Below are positions 42,328 to 49,569 of a stretch of DNA of 56,362 nt, piece by piece. Origin of the DNA: Muribaculum sp. (GTDB taxonomy: Bacteria; Bacteroidota; Bacteroidia; Bacteroidales; Muribaculaceae). The number at the start of each line of letters is the position of its first letter. Within the stretch, counting starts at the first letter, position 1. The stretch spans positions 1 to 56,362 of the forward strand of contig JAMPAV010000009.1 in assembly GCA_023667055.1 (NCBI GenBank). The letters are read 5' to 3'. Below the pieces are notes generated by a model. The model saw nothing but the letters and a program-made list of their open reading frames with translations. It was not told the DNA's origin and searched no databases. The position numbers were made by a program, and so were the translations under genes.

Positions 42328-43725
42328 ATGACTAACAACTATAATACAACTCGCCGCGATTTTCTGAAGCGGCTCGGAATAGCCGGCGCGGCTTTTTCCG
42401 GACTCGGACTCGCGGGATGCAAGTCCGGGAAAAACTCCGACACGGCAAAACAGGGTGATTCTTCAGGCATCGAACATGGCTCCATGACATACCGAACAAC
42501 TCCCACCACCGGCGACAAGGTGTCACTCCTCGGATATGGATGTATGCGCTGGCCCACAAAGCCGAAGGATAAGGAAGGCGATAAGGATGAAATCGACCAG
42601 GAGGCGGTCAACGATCTTATTGACACAGCAATGGCCAATGGCGTCAATTATTACGACACGTCCCCGGTGTATTGTCAGGGCGAGTCGGAGCGTGCCACCG
42701 GTATTGCGTTGAGCCGGCATCCTCGCGACAAGTATTTTATCGCCACAAAAATGTCAAACTTCGCACCTCAGACCCGCTCTTTTGAGGCTTCCAAGGCTAT
42801 GTATGAAAATTCGATGAAACAACTTCAGACCGACTATATCGATTATATGCTTCTGCACTCTATCGGCGGTAGCGGTATGGATGAATTCCGCGACCGTTAC
42901 ATCAACAATGGTGTGCTCGATTTTCTTCTTAAGGAGCGTGAAGCCGGCCGAATACGCAATCTCGGTTTTTCATACCATGGCGATATCTCTGTGTTTGATT
43001 ATCTTCTCGAAAATCACGATAAATACAAGTGGGACTTCGTGCAGATTCAGATGAACTATCTTGACTGGAAGCATTCCAAAAAGTTGAATAAGCGCAACAC
43101 TAATGCCGAATATCTTTATGAGGAATTGGATAAGCGCGGTATTCCGGGCGTGATTATGGAGCCGCTTCTCGGCGGACGCCTCGCAAATGTGCCTGAGCAT
43201 ATTATGGCTCGTTTCAAGGAGCGTGAGCCGGAACGTAGTGTCGCGTCCTGGGCTTTCAGGTTTTGTGGCACATATCCGAATATACTCACTGTCCTCAGCG
43301 GTATGACATACAAGGAGCATCTGCTCGATAATCTTGAGTCGTTCTGCCCTCTGAAACCTCTAAATGAAGAGGAGCTGGAGTTTCTTGCAAAGACTGCGGA
43401 CCTGATGGTGGAGTATCCCACTGTGCCTTGCACTGCCTGCCAGTATTGTATGCCATGCCCCTATGGCGTTGATATTCCATCAATATTCGCCCACTACAAT
43501 AAGTGTATCAACGAAGACAATGTGCCAACATCGTCGCAGGATCCGGCTTATGCAAAGGCGCGTCGCGCCTATCTCGTTGGCTACGACCGAAGTGTCCCCA
43601 AACTCCGTCAGGCCAGCCATTGCATAGGTTGCCATAAATGTGAATCGCATTGTCCTCAGGGCATCCGCATACCCGACGAACTTCATCGCATCGATGCCTA
43701 TGTCGAATCCCTCAAGCAAGCATAG
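42328..43725 (+). CDS. Tat-exported aldo/keto reductase with C-terminal 4Fe-4S clusters
   Basis: 465 residues. TRRDFLKRLGIAGAAFSGLG is a twin-arginine signal ending in LAGC, so a Tat-exported lipoprotein is plausible. The aldo/keto reductase barrel (about 55-370) has the catalytic set: Asp and Tyr in NYYDTSPVYCQGESE, Lys in YFIATKMS, His in YMLLHSIGG; EPLLGGRLA is a cofactor-side motif. The C-terminal part (about 375-465) has two ferredoxin motifs, CTACQYCMPCPYG and CIGCHKCESHCPQG. Such enzymes are common in anaerobes; the substrate is not known. Together with the polyferredoxin upstream it suggests an electron-linked reductase outside the cytoplasm. Confidence 0.87.
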   Translation: MTNNYNTTRRDFLKRLGIAGAAFSGLGLAGCKSGKNSDTAKQGDSSGIEHGSMTYRTTPTTGDKVSLLGYGCMRWPTKPKDKEGDKDEIDQEAVNDLIDTAMANGVNYYDTSPVYCQGESERATGIALSRHPRDKYFIATKMSNFAPQTRSFEASKAMYENSMKQLQTDYIDYMLLHSIGGSGMDEFRDRYINNGVLDFLLKEREAGRIRNLGFSYHGDISVFDYLLENHDKYKWDFVQIQMNYLDWKHSKKLNKRNTNAEYLYEELDKRGIPGVIMEPLLGGRLANVPEHIMARFKEREPERSVASWAFRFCGTYPNILTVLSGMTYKEHLLDNLESFCPLKPLNEEELEFLAKTADLMVEYPTVPCTACQYCMPCPYGVDIPSIFAHYNKCINEDNVPTSSQDPAYAKARRAYLVGYDRSVPKLRQASHCIGCHKCESHCPQGIRIPDELHRIDAYVESLKQA

Positions 43726-43796
43726 TTTGTGTGATCAGCATACAAAGAGAGAGTGTGTATGACCGGTTGCACATAGAAGAACTGTTTTGTAATATA

Positions 43797-43817
43797 CCCC
43801 GGACTTCAAGTCCGGGG
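43797..43817. repeat. REP-like palindrome after the aldo/keto reductase gene
   Basis: CCCCGGACTT and AAGTCCGGGG form a perfect 10-bp stem around a single C, with the CTTCAAG-type centre. Outside it lie AACTGT (left) and ACAGTT (right), also reverse complements. It may serve as terminator for the convergent genes. Confidence 0.6.
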
Positions 43818-43833
43818 AAATGTGTTGACAGTT

Positions 43834-44712
43834 TTATCTATATTCAACCCAATTGATATCATAATTGATTGTGGGCACATAGCGCTCAGAATCAATCCAT
43901 GAAGGAGTTTCGCCATAATTGATTATGTGTCCATCTGAGATGGTATATTCATATTCTGTTTTTGCTATTATCTTGCCATTGGAATGATGCGACATAACTT
44001 CAGATATTAGATTCTTTGAGTTTTCACCGAATAGACCTTGCATCATTAAGGGAGAGTGATGACTAAAACCTGTTAGACTTACCGGTACGACCAATGTATG
44101 GTCGGATACAATATCGTTATATTTGTATTTGAATGCAATATACGATGTTGCTGATCCCTGCTTATCGCGGAATTCGATAATATTGCCGTCTTCCCACATA
44201 ATAATATTGTCCCATTCCCATGGGTTGTTCCAAGCTTCTTCTGGAATAAGAGTCACATCTGGATACCAACGTAACGGTTCCGAATGAGTATATGAAGTTA
44301 GATGATTGTTGTCATCATATTCGTAATACAGATAATATTTCTTGACTTGTTTTCGATCAGATTCAATATATGTGGCAACTCCCTCAGAGCAAGTTGCTTT
44401 GCCATTGGTTAAGTGTAATGTCTCTTTGAATTTCTGGTAACTATAAAACCTTTCCGGATGAGTGTCGATGATTATGGTGTCATCATTCAAATACGTATAT
44501 GATGTCGTGTCATTCCCGGATATGAAAGTTGTAACTCTTCCCTTATCATCATATTCAAACGATTGGTTATAGCCTAAGACATGGTCTGTGCTGATTGACT
44601 TTGGCAATAAAATTTCTGCATGGTATTCAGGTTCGTCATTATTGCTGCAGGAGCATATCGCACTGAATGTGATTAAGAGAAAAATATGATGGGAAAAATG
44701 GAGTTGCTTCAT
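43834..44712 (-). CDS. Putative lipoprotein
   Basis: 292 residues. Lipoprotein signal with cysteines at 20 and 22 (SAICSCSNND). The body has short repeats of the form YDDKGRVTTFISG, YEYDDNNHLTSYTHS, KYKYNDIV and TEYEYTISDGHI, like the DUF4595/RHS-type tyrosine-aspartate beta strands found in Bacteroidetes cell-surface lipoproteins. No catalytic motif is visible. It ends close to the palindrome at 43797 and is separated from nadD by 116 bp of AT-rich sequence. Function unknown. Confidence 0.65.
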   Translation of the reverse strand: MKQLHFSHHIFLLITFSAICSCSNNDEPEYHAEILLPKSISTDHVLGYNQSFEYDDKGRVTTFISGNDTTSYTYLNDDTIIIDTHPERFYSYQKFKETLHLTNGKATCSEGVATYIESDRKQVKKYYLYYEYDDNNHLTSYTHSEPLRWYPDVTLIPEEAWNNPWEWDNIIMWEDGNIIEFRDKQGSATSYIAFKYKYNDIVSDHTLVVPVSLTGFSHHSPLMMQGLFGENSKNLISEVMSHHSNGKIIAKTEYEYTISDGHIINYGETPSWIDSERYVPTINYDINWVEYR

Positions 44713-44828
44713 GGTTGAATTGGATTTTAGTATATCCTTTCAACGATAAACCCTTAATTTTTATTGTATTTGCAAACAAATATTTTGCTTGCTTAAAGCC
44801 GAAACTCATAAAGAAGCATATAAAAAGG

Positions 44829-45422
44829 TTATACAACTTCATTATAAAGATTATGACTTGTGATGTAGTCAAGAACCAAAGGACTCAAAATTTGTTTGAG
44901 CCGTTCTCTCGAAGGGATGTCATTTATGCGCAATATATTTCGAATCTCAGTGGAGGATATCTGCATTTGCGGCGCGTCCTTAAGTATTGTGACTTCTGAG
45001 GGAGGGGAGGGGAGTGTTTCTCCCGGGCGGGGATATACGAGCACTCCGAATTGCTCTCTTATTAAATCGGGATTTTTCCAACGCCCGAAATCGGCCCAAT
45101 TGTCGCCGCCAATAATCAGTCGGAATTGAATATCCGGATATGATTCACGCAGTTTGGTGAGAGTTAACCAGGAATATGATGGCACGGGTAGAGAAAACTC
45201 AAAGTCGCTTACTTCGATGCCCTTGATTCCTTCGGTGGCGAGCCGTGCCATTGCGAGCCGTTGCTCGTTGCTCGCTACCGTGGCATGCGGTTTCAACGGA
45301 TTCCTTGGCGACACCATCAGCCACACTTCATCAAGTCCGCAATGTTCCAATGCATATCTTGCCAACTCCACATGTCCCAAATGTATGGGGTCAAAGCTAC
45401 CTCCAAATACTCCAACTTTCAT
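44829..45422 (-). CDS. nadD: Nicotinate-nucleotide adenylyltransferase
   Basis: 197 residues from the ATG at 45422; similarity begins at MKVGVFGGSFDPIHLGHVEL, which is the nucleotide-binding GxFxPxHxGH motif. NadD adenylates nicotinate mononucleotide to deamido-NAD. Further motifs: LMVSPRNPLK, RLIIGGDNWADFGRWKNPD and the C-terminal ISSTEIRN (ATP alpha-phosphate binding). Its ATG overlaps the stop of the flavin reductase gene (ATGA), so the two are translationally coupled. In many Bacteroidetes nadD follows gmk; here it is in a different operon on the other strand. Confidence 0.93.
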   Translation of the reverse strand: MKVGVFGGSFDPIHLGHVELARYALEHCGLDEVWLMVSPRNPLKPHATVASNEQRLAMARLATEGIKGIEVSDFEFSLPVPSYSWLTLTKLRESYPDIQFRLIIGGDNWADFGRWKNPDLIREQFGVLVYPRPGETLPSPPSEVTILKDAPQMQISSTEIRNILRINDIPSRERLKQILSPLVLDYITSHNLYNEVV

Positions 45423-45988
45423 TTCTTCTTTTTCCGAACTGAAAAACCAAAACCTCCCAGAGCATCCCCAATTCCTGCATATTGTCCATGACAATATACA
45501 AGCATCCTTGCCTTTTCAAGCTCAAGCTTACCTGTTTCTTCATTTATGAAGCGGGAGTCGGCTCTGACGTTAAGTACATCTGCAATGATCATGTCGTGGC
45601 TTCCAAGATGGGTCACGCTCTTCACCCTGCACTCGATGCTCACAGGTGACTCCTCGATGGAAGGACTCTTCACCATCTCCCCCGGCAAGGGATGAAGACC
45701 GGTCTCTTTCCATTTGTCATAATCCATGCCTGAGCGCACTCCGGCCCAGTCGGTGGCTCTCGCCATTTCCTCTGTGGTTAGGTTGATAGTAAACTCCATG
45801 CTCTTCATGATCAGGGCATGGGAAAATCTTTCGGGACGCACTGATATATAACACATAGCGGGGTCGGAACATATTGTTCCGACCCACGCCACTGTGAGCA
45901 TATTCCATTCCTGCGGAGTCTCGCCACAAGTGACAAGCACTGCCGGAAGGGGATATATCATGGTTCCCGGTCGCCAGGAAACTTTCAT
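45419..45988 (-). CDS. Flavin reductase family protein
   Basis: 189 residues. FMN-binding split-barrel fold: MKVSWRPGTMIYPLPAVLVT at the start, NMLTVAWVGTICSDPAMCYISVRP with the flavin-contacting Thr/Ala region, SMEFTINLTTEEMARATDWAGV and the VKSVTHLGSHDMIIADV strand. The family reduces or binds FMN, often serving as an electron carrier or reductase partner in anaerobes. It follows the phosphosugar mutase by 2 bp and overlaps nadD by 4 bp. No signal peptide. The physiological partner is not evident. Confidence 0.87.
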   Translation of the reverse strand: MKVSWRPGTMIYPLPAVLVTCGETPQEWNMLTVAWVGTICSDPAMCYISVRPERFSHALIMKSMEFTINLTTEEMARATDWAGVRSGMDYDKWKETGLHPLPGEMVKSPSIEESPVSIECRVKSVTHLGSHDMIIADVLNVRADSRFINEETGKLELEKARMLVYCHGQYAGIGDALGGFGFSVRKKKK

Positions 45989-45990
45989 AC

Positions 45991-47739
45991 TTACACGTTA
46001 AGGTCTTTGAGTACCTGATCGATATGGGCGTCAGCCTTCTTCACAATCTCCTCATACTGATCCTTGTCGGGGAATTCTTCGCGAACCTCAACATAGAACT
46101 TGATCTTAGGCTCTGTACCGGAAGGACGGATAGATACCTTGTCGCCGGCTTCTGTGAAGAACTGAAGCACGTTGCTCGTGGTGGGCATATCCATCTTTTC
46201 AGTTTCTCCGGTCTTGAGATTCTTGCATTCGAGCGATAGATAATCTTTTACGATTACGACCTCGCTGCCGCCAATCTGCTTCGGCGGGTTCTCGCGGAAA
46301 TTCTTCATCATGGCTACGATTTCTTCAGCACCGCTCTTGCCGGGACGAACTACGCTTACGCCACGCTCGCGGCTGAAGCCAATCTCGAAATAGATTTCCT
46401 TCAGGAGCTGATAGAGGTCCATGCCCTTGTCGGCGGCCCACGCAGCGATCTCGCACATCAAAGGCACAGCGGAGATGGAGTCTTTGTCGCGCACGAAGGT
46501 CTCTGCAAGGAATCCGTAGCTTTCCTCACCGCCTCCGAGATAACGACCTACACCTTCCTGCTCGCGCATTACGTTGGCAATCCATTTGAAGCCGGTGAAC
46601 ACGTCATACATCTTGACATTATTCTTGTCGGCAATTCTCTTGACAGCCTCAGTAGAAACAATGGTCTTGACTACATATTCGTTACCTTTCATCAAGCCGA
46701 GCTCATTGTTGCGGGTCATCAGATAATAGAGGAATATCATCAATATCTGGTTGCCGTTGAGAAGTTGATATTCACCTTTGCTGTCGCGTACCACAAGTCC
46801 TACGCGGTCGGCATCCGGGTCGGAAGCCAATACGAGGCTTGCCCCTACCTCTTTTGCCTTTGCGATACCCATTGCCATTGCCTCAGGATTCTCGGGGTTG
46901 GGAGATACAACTGTCGGGAAGTCGCCGGACTGTACGTCTTGTTCGGGAACGTGCACAATGTTCTCAAAGCCCCACATCTTTAGCGAGTCAAACATCAGGC
47001 GGGAGCCTGTGCCGTGGATAGGGGTATATACTATCTTCATGTCGGCATGGCGTTTGTCGCTTTCCGGAGAAAGTGAAAGCCCATGAATCTGCTTCAGATA
47101 CGGTTCATCTACGTCTTTGCCGATTATCTGAATAAGATCCTTGTTGGGTGTGAACTTCACCTGGTCGATAGATGTGATGGCATTCACATATTCGATGGTC
47201 TTTGTGTCGTGGGGAGCGATCATCTGTGCGCCGTCGCTCCAGTATGCCTTATAGCCGTTGTATTCCTTCGGGTTGTGGCTTGCTGTTACCATTACACCAC
47301 TCTGGCATCCGAGATGACGGATGGCATAGCTCACTTCCGGTGTCGGACAGCAGCTGTCGAATAGATACACCTTTATGCCGTTGGCGGAGAAGATGTCGGC
47401 GGTGAGTTCCGCAAACTTGCGGGAATTATTTCTCACATCATGACCAACTGCCACTGATATCTGGGGCAGATCCTTGAAGCAATCTTTCAGATAATTGGCA
47501 AGACCTTGGGTGGCAAAGCCTACTGTGTATATATTCATGCGATTGCTGCCGGGTCCCATGATGCCGCGTAGGCCACCCGTTCCGAATTCTAGGTCTTTAT
47601 AGAATGATTCTATCAGTTCTGTCTTGTCGTCCGCATCGAGCATTTTCTTCACTGCCGCACGAGTTTCCTCGTCGTATTCCGGACCAAGCCATATCTGGGC
47701 CTTGGCTTCCACTTTCTTCAACAATTCTTCGTTGTCCAT
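45991..47739 (-). CDS. Phosphoglucomutase/phosphomannomutase family protein
   Basis: 582 residues, the long PgcA/PGM2-like class. The phosphoserine loop is VMVTASHNPKEYNGYK, the metal loop DPDADRVG, the sugar-binding loop GGEESYGF and the phosphate-binding loop RPSGTEPKIKFY; the opening FGTGGLRGIMGPGSNRMN is standard. It interconverts hexose 1- and 6-phosphates. First gene of an operon with the flavin reductase and nadD, driven by a promoter at 47824. Exact sugar preference cannot be read from the sequence. Confidence 0.92.
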   Translation of the reverse strand: MDNEELLKKVEAKAQIWLGPEYDEETRAAVKKMLDADDKTELIESFYKDLEFGTGGLRGIMGPGSNRMNIYTVGFATQGLANYLKDCFKDLPQISVAVGHDVRNNSRKFAELTADIFSANGIKVYLFDSCCPTPEVSYAIRHLGCQSGVMVTASHNPKEYNGYKAYWSDGAQMIAPHDTKTIEYVNAITSIDQVKFTPNKDLIQIIGKDVDEPYLKQIHGLSLSPESDKRHADMKIVYTPIHGTGSRLMFDSLKMWGFENIVHVPEQDVQSGDFPTVVSPNPENPEAMAMGIAKAKEVGASLVLASDPDADRVGLVVRDSKGEYQLLNGNQILMIFLYYLMTRNNELGLMKGNEYVVKTIVSTEAVKRIADKNNVKMYDVFTGFKWIANVMREQEGVGRYLGGGEESYGFLAETFVRDKDSISAVPLMCEIAAWAADKGMDLYQLLKEIYFEIGFSRERGVSVVRPGKSGAEEIVAMMKNFRENPPKQIGGSEVVIVKDYLSLECKNLKTGETEKMDMPTTSNVLQFFTEAGDKVSIRPSGTEPKIKFYVEVREEFPDKDQYEEIVKKADAHIDQVLKDLNV

Positions 47740-47823
47740 TTTGGTGATTTTAGGGTTATGATTGTTATTTCTTTTCTACTCTTGTTTTGGGGGAGAAAAC
47801 AGAGTTTCTCCTCAATTCAAACG

Positions 47824-47854
47824 CAAATATAGTGTTTTTTGATGATAATGGCAA
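47824..47854 (-). promoter_or_regulatory. Promoter of the phosphosugar mutase operon
   Basis: Minus-strand TTG (47852-47854), 20 nt, TATATTTG (47824-47831). Divergent from the yicC promoter, with 16 bp between the two upstream elements. Confidence 0.75.
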
Positions 47855-47870
47855 GAGTTTTTTAATATTA

Positions 47871-47902
47871 TTTGCCTTTATGGTGAATATTCGTTAACTT
47901 TG
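47871..47902 (+). promoter_or_regulatory. Promoter of yicC-gmk
   Basis: TTTG (47871-47874), 20 nt, TAACTTTG (47895-47902). The leader then has a CCGATA/TATCGG hairpin (47915-47939) and a 9-bp tandem repeat before the start codon. Confidence 0.8.
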
Positions 47903-47940
47903 CATAATATTTCTCCGATATCATACTCCAACGTATCGGT

Positions 47941-48030
47941 GACAACGCCGACAACGCTGATAACAACGACAACAACGACAACAACGACAACAACGACAAC
48001 AACGACAACAACGACAACAACGACAACATA
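47941..48030. repeat. 9-bp tandem repeat (GACAACAAC) in the yicC leader
   Basis: Ten consecutive 9-bp units, GACAACAAC with variants GACAACGCC, GACAACGCT and GATAACAAC at the left end, finish 4 bp before the yicC ATG. The same word family as at 20891-21016 and 52524-52586. Confidence 0.8.
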
Positions 48031-48034
48031 AAAA

Positions 48035-48922
48035 ATGATATATTCCATGACGGGGTTCGGACGTGGCATTGCGTCTTCACCCAATAAGAAAATTACTATA
48101 GAGATTAAAAGTCTTAATTCAAAGCAACTCGACCTCAGCATGAGGGTGCCCGGATATTTCAGGGAACTTGAGGTGGAGCTCCGCAATCATATCCTGCATG
48201 AGCTGGAGAGAGGCAAAATTGACCTGAATGTGCTCGTGGAGAACACTGCCCCCGAGGCTTCTTCAAGTGTCAACGTCGAAGTTCTGACAGCTTACAAGTC
48301 GCAGATAGAGGCCGCCTCCATTGCTTTGGGCATTGACACTCCGTCAGATTGGTTCTCGATTCTAATGCGAATGCCTGAGTCTATGAAGACACAATATCAG
48401 ACTCTTGATGAGGCTGATGTCGAGGCGTTCAAAGATGCCTGTAAGGAAGCGATTCAAAATCTGTCAGATTTCAGAGCGGTAGAGGGGAAGAAATTGTATT
48501 CCTTCTTTAAGGAAAAAACAGCCAATATTTCCGCCCTTCTGCAAAAGGTGGAGCCTTTTGAAAAAGACAGGGTGGCCAAAATAAAGGAGCGACTCGAATC
48601 GCAGCTTTCACGCTTGAACTCTATAGAATACGACAAAGGACGTCTGGAACAGGAATTAATCTTCTATATTGAGAAACTCGATGTCACAGAGGAAAAAATC
48701 CGTCTGCGCAGCCATATAAATTATTTTCTCGAGACCATGGGCGGAGAAGATGAGCGTCCTGCCGGCGGACAAGGCAAGAAACTCGGTTTCATAGCCCAGG
48801 AGATGGGCCGAGAGATCAACACCCTCGGATCCAAGTCAAATGATGCCGAAATGCAAAAGATTGTGGTGAAGATGAAGGATGAACTCGAGCAAATCAAAGA
48901 GCAAGTGCTCAACGTACTCTGA
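48035..48922 (+). CDS. yicC: YicC-family endoribonuclease
   Basis: 295 residues. N-terminal MIYSMTGFGRGIASSPNKK and the SLNSKQLDLSMRVPGYFRELE segment are the family signature, with a conserved C-terminal domain GRLEQELIFYIEKLDVTEEKIRLRSH, and GKKLGFIAQEMGREINTLGSKSNDAEMQ. YicC proteins are recently characterised endoribonucleases. It is followed 7 bp later by gmk, the usual order. Start fixed by the conserved MTGFGR region. The repeat in the leader ends just upstream. Confidence 0.92.
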   Translation: MIYSMTGFGRGIASSPNKKITIEIKSLNSKQLDLSMRVPGYFRELEVELRNHILHELERGKIDLNVLVENTAPEASSSVNVEVLTAYKSQIEAASIALGIDTPSDWFSILMRMPESMKTQYQTLDEADVEAFKDACKEAIQNLSDFRAVEGKKLYSFFKEKTANISALLQKVEPFEKDRVAKIKERLESQLSRLNSIEYDKGRLEQELIFYIEKLDVTEEKIRLRSHINYFLETMGGEDERPAGGQGKKLGFIAQEMGREINTLGSKSNDAEMQKIVVKMKDELEQIKEQVLNVL

Positions 48923-48929
48923 ATTAAAC

Positions 48930-49508
48930 ATGGAAAGAGGAAAAATCATCATACTCTCCGCACCAAGCGGAACCGGCAAGTCTTCCATCATCCGACACCT
49001 GATGGAGTATCCTGATCTCAAGTTGGGATTTTCAGTATCCGCAACCTGCAGGGCTCCACGTGGAGAAGAACGCCATGGGGTGGATTATTATTTCATCACC
49101 CACGAGGAATTCATGAAGAAAGTGGCAAATGGCGAGTTTGTAGAGTGGGAGGAAGTCTATGCCGGCACATGCTATGGCACACTCCGCAGCGAAATAGAAA
49201 GAGTGATTGACGCTGGGAAAAACATCATCATGGACATAGATGTCAAGGGTGGACTCAACGTAAAAAAAATATTCGGAGGTCAGGCCTTGACCATATTCAT
49301 ACTTCCTCCAAGCAAAGCGGAACTTGAGCGCCGTCTGCGTGGCCGAGCCACAGACTCGGAAGATGTGATCCGCAAGCGTCTTGACAAGGCTGACTATGAA
49401 TTGAGCTTTGCCCCACAGTTTGACCTGAACATTGTCAACGACAATCTCGACCACGCCGTAGCCGAAGTCCGCTCAGCAATCCTTTCCTCCCCCCCTTCTG
49501 ACAACTGA
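48930..49508 (+). CDS. gmk: Guanylate kinase
   Basis: 192 residues from the ATG at 48930; a longer frame overlaps yicC and lacks family similarity. It phosphorylates GMP and dGMP with ATP. P-loop: IILSAPSGTGKSS. GMP site: GFSVSATCRAPRGEERHGVDYYFITHEEF and GEFVEWEEVYAGTCYGTL. Lid and base: ERRLRGRATDSEDVIRKRLDKA. Length normal. Co-transcribed with yicC; the terminator is the long palindrome at 49516. Confidence 0.95.
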   Translation: MERGKIIILSAPSGTGKSSIIRHLMEYPDLKLGFSVSATCRAPRGEERHGVDYYFITHEEFMKKVANGEFVEWEEVYAGTCYGTLRSEIERVIDAGKNIIMDIDVKGGLNVKKIFGGQALTIFILPPSKAELERRLRGRATDSEDVIRKRLDKADYELSFAPQFDLNIVNDNLDHAVAEVRSAILSSPPSDN

Positions 49509-49515
49509 CAACTGA

Positions 49516-49569
49516 TGACTGACAACTGAAAAGGCAACCCAATTGGGTTGCCTTTTCAGTTGTCAGTCA
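49516..49569. terminator. 54-bp perfect palindrome, bidirectional terminator of gmk and wzc
   Basis: The two 27-bp arms meet with no loop and are perfect reverse complements. The inner part is a GC-rich stem AAGGCAACCCAA/TTGGGTTGCCTT with flanking AAAA/TTTT, the outer part is TGACTGACAACTG, which is the same word as the TGACAACTGA repeat just upstream (49498-49530). The wzc stop codon (49563-49565) lies inside the right arm. Confidence 0.85.

Noticed and set aside
47878..48186. Minus-strand frame encoding a poly-valine protein
   Set aside because: It is produced by the 9-bp repeat read backwards and overlaps yicC; there is no other support.
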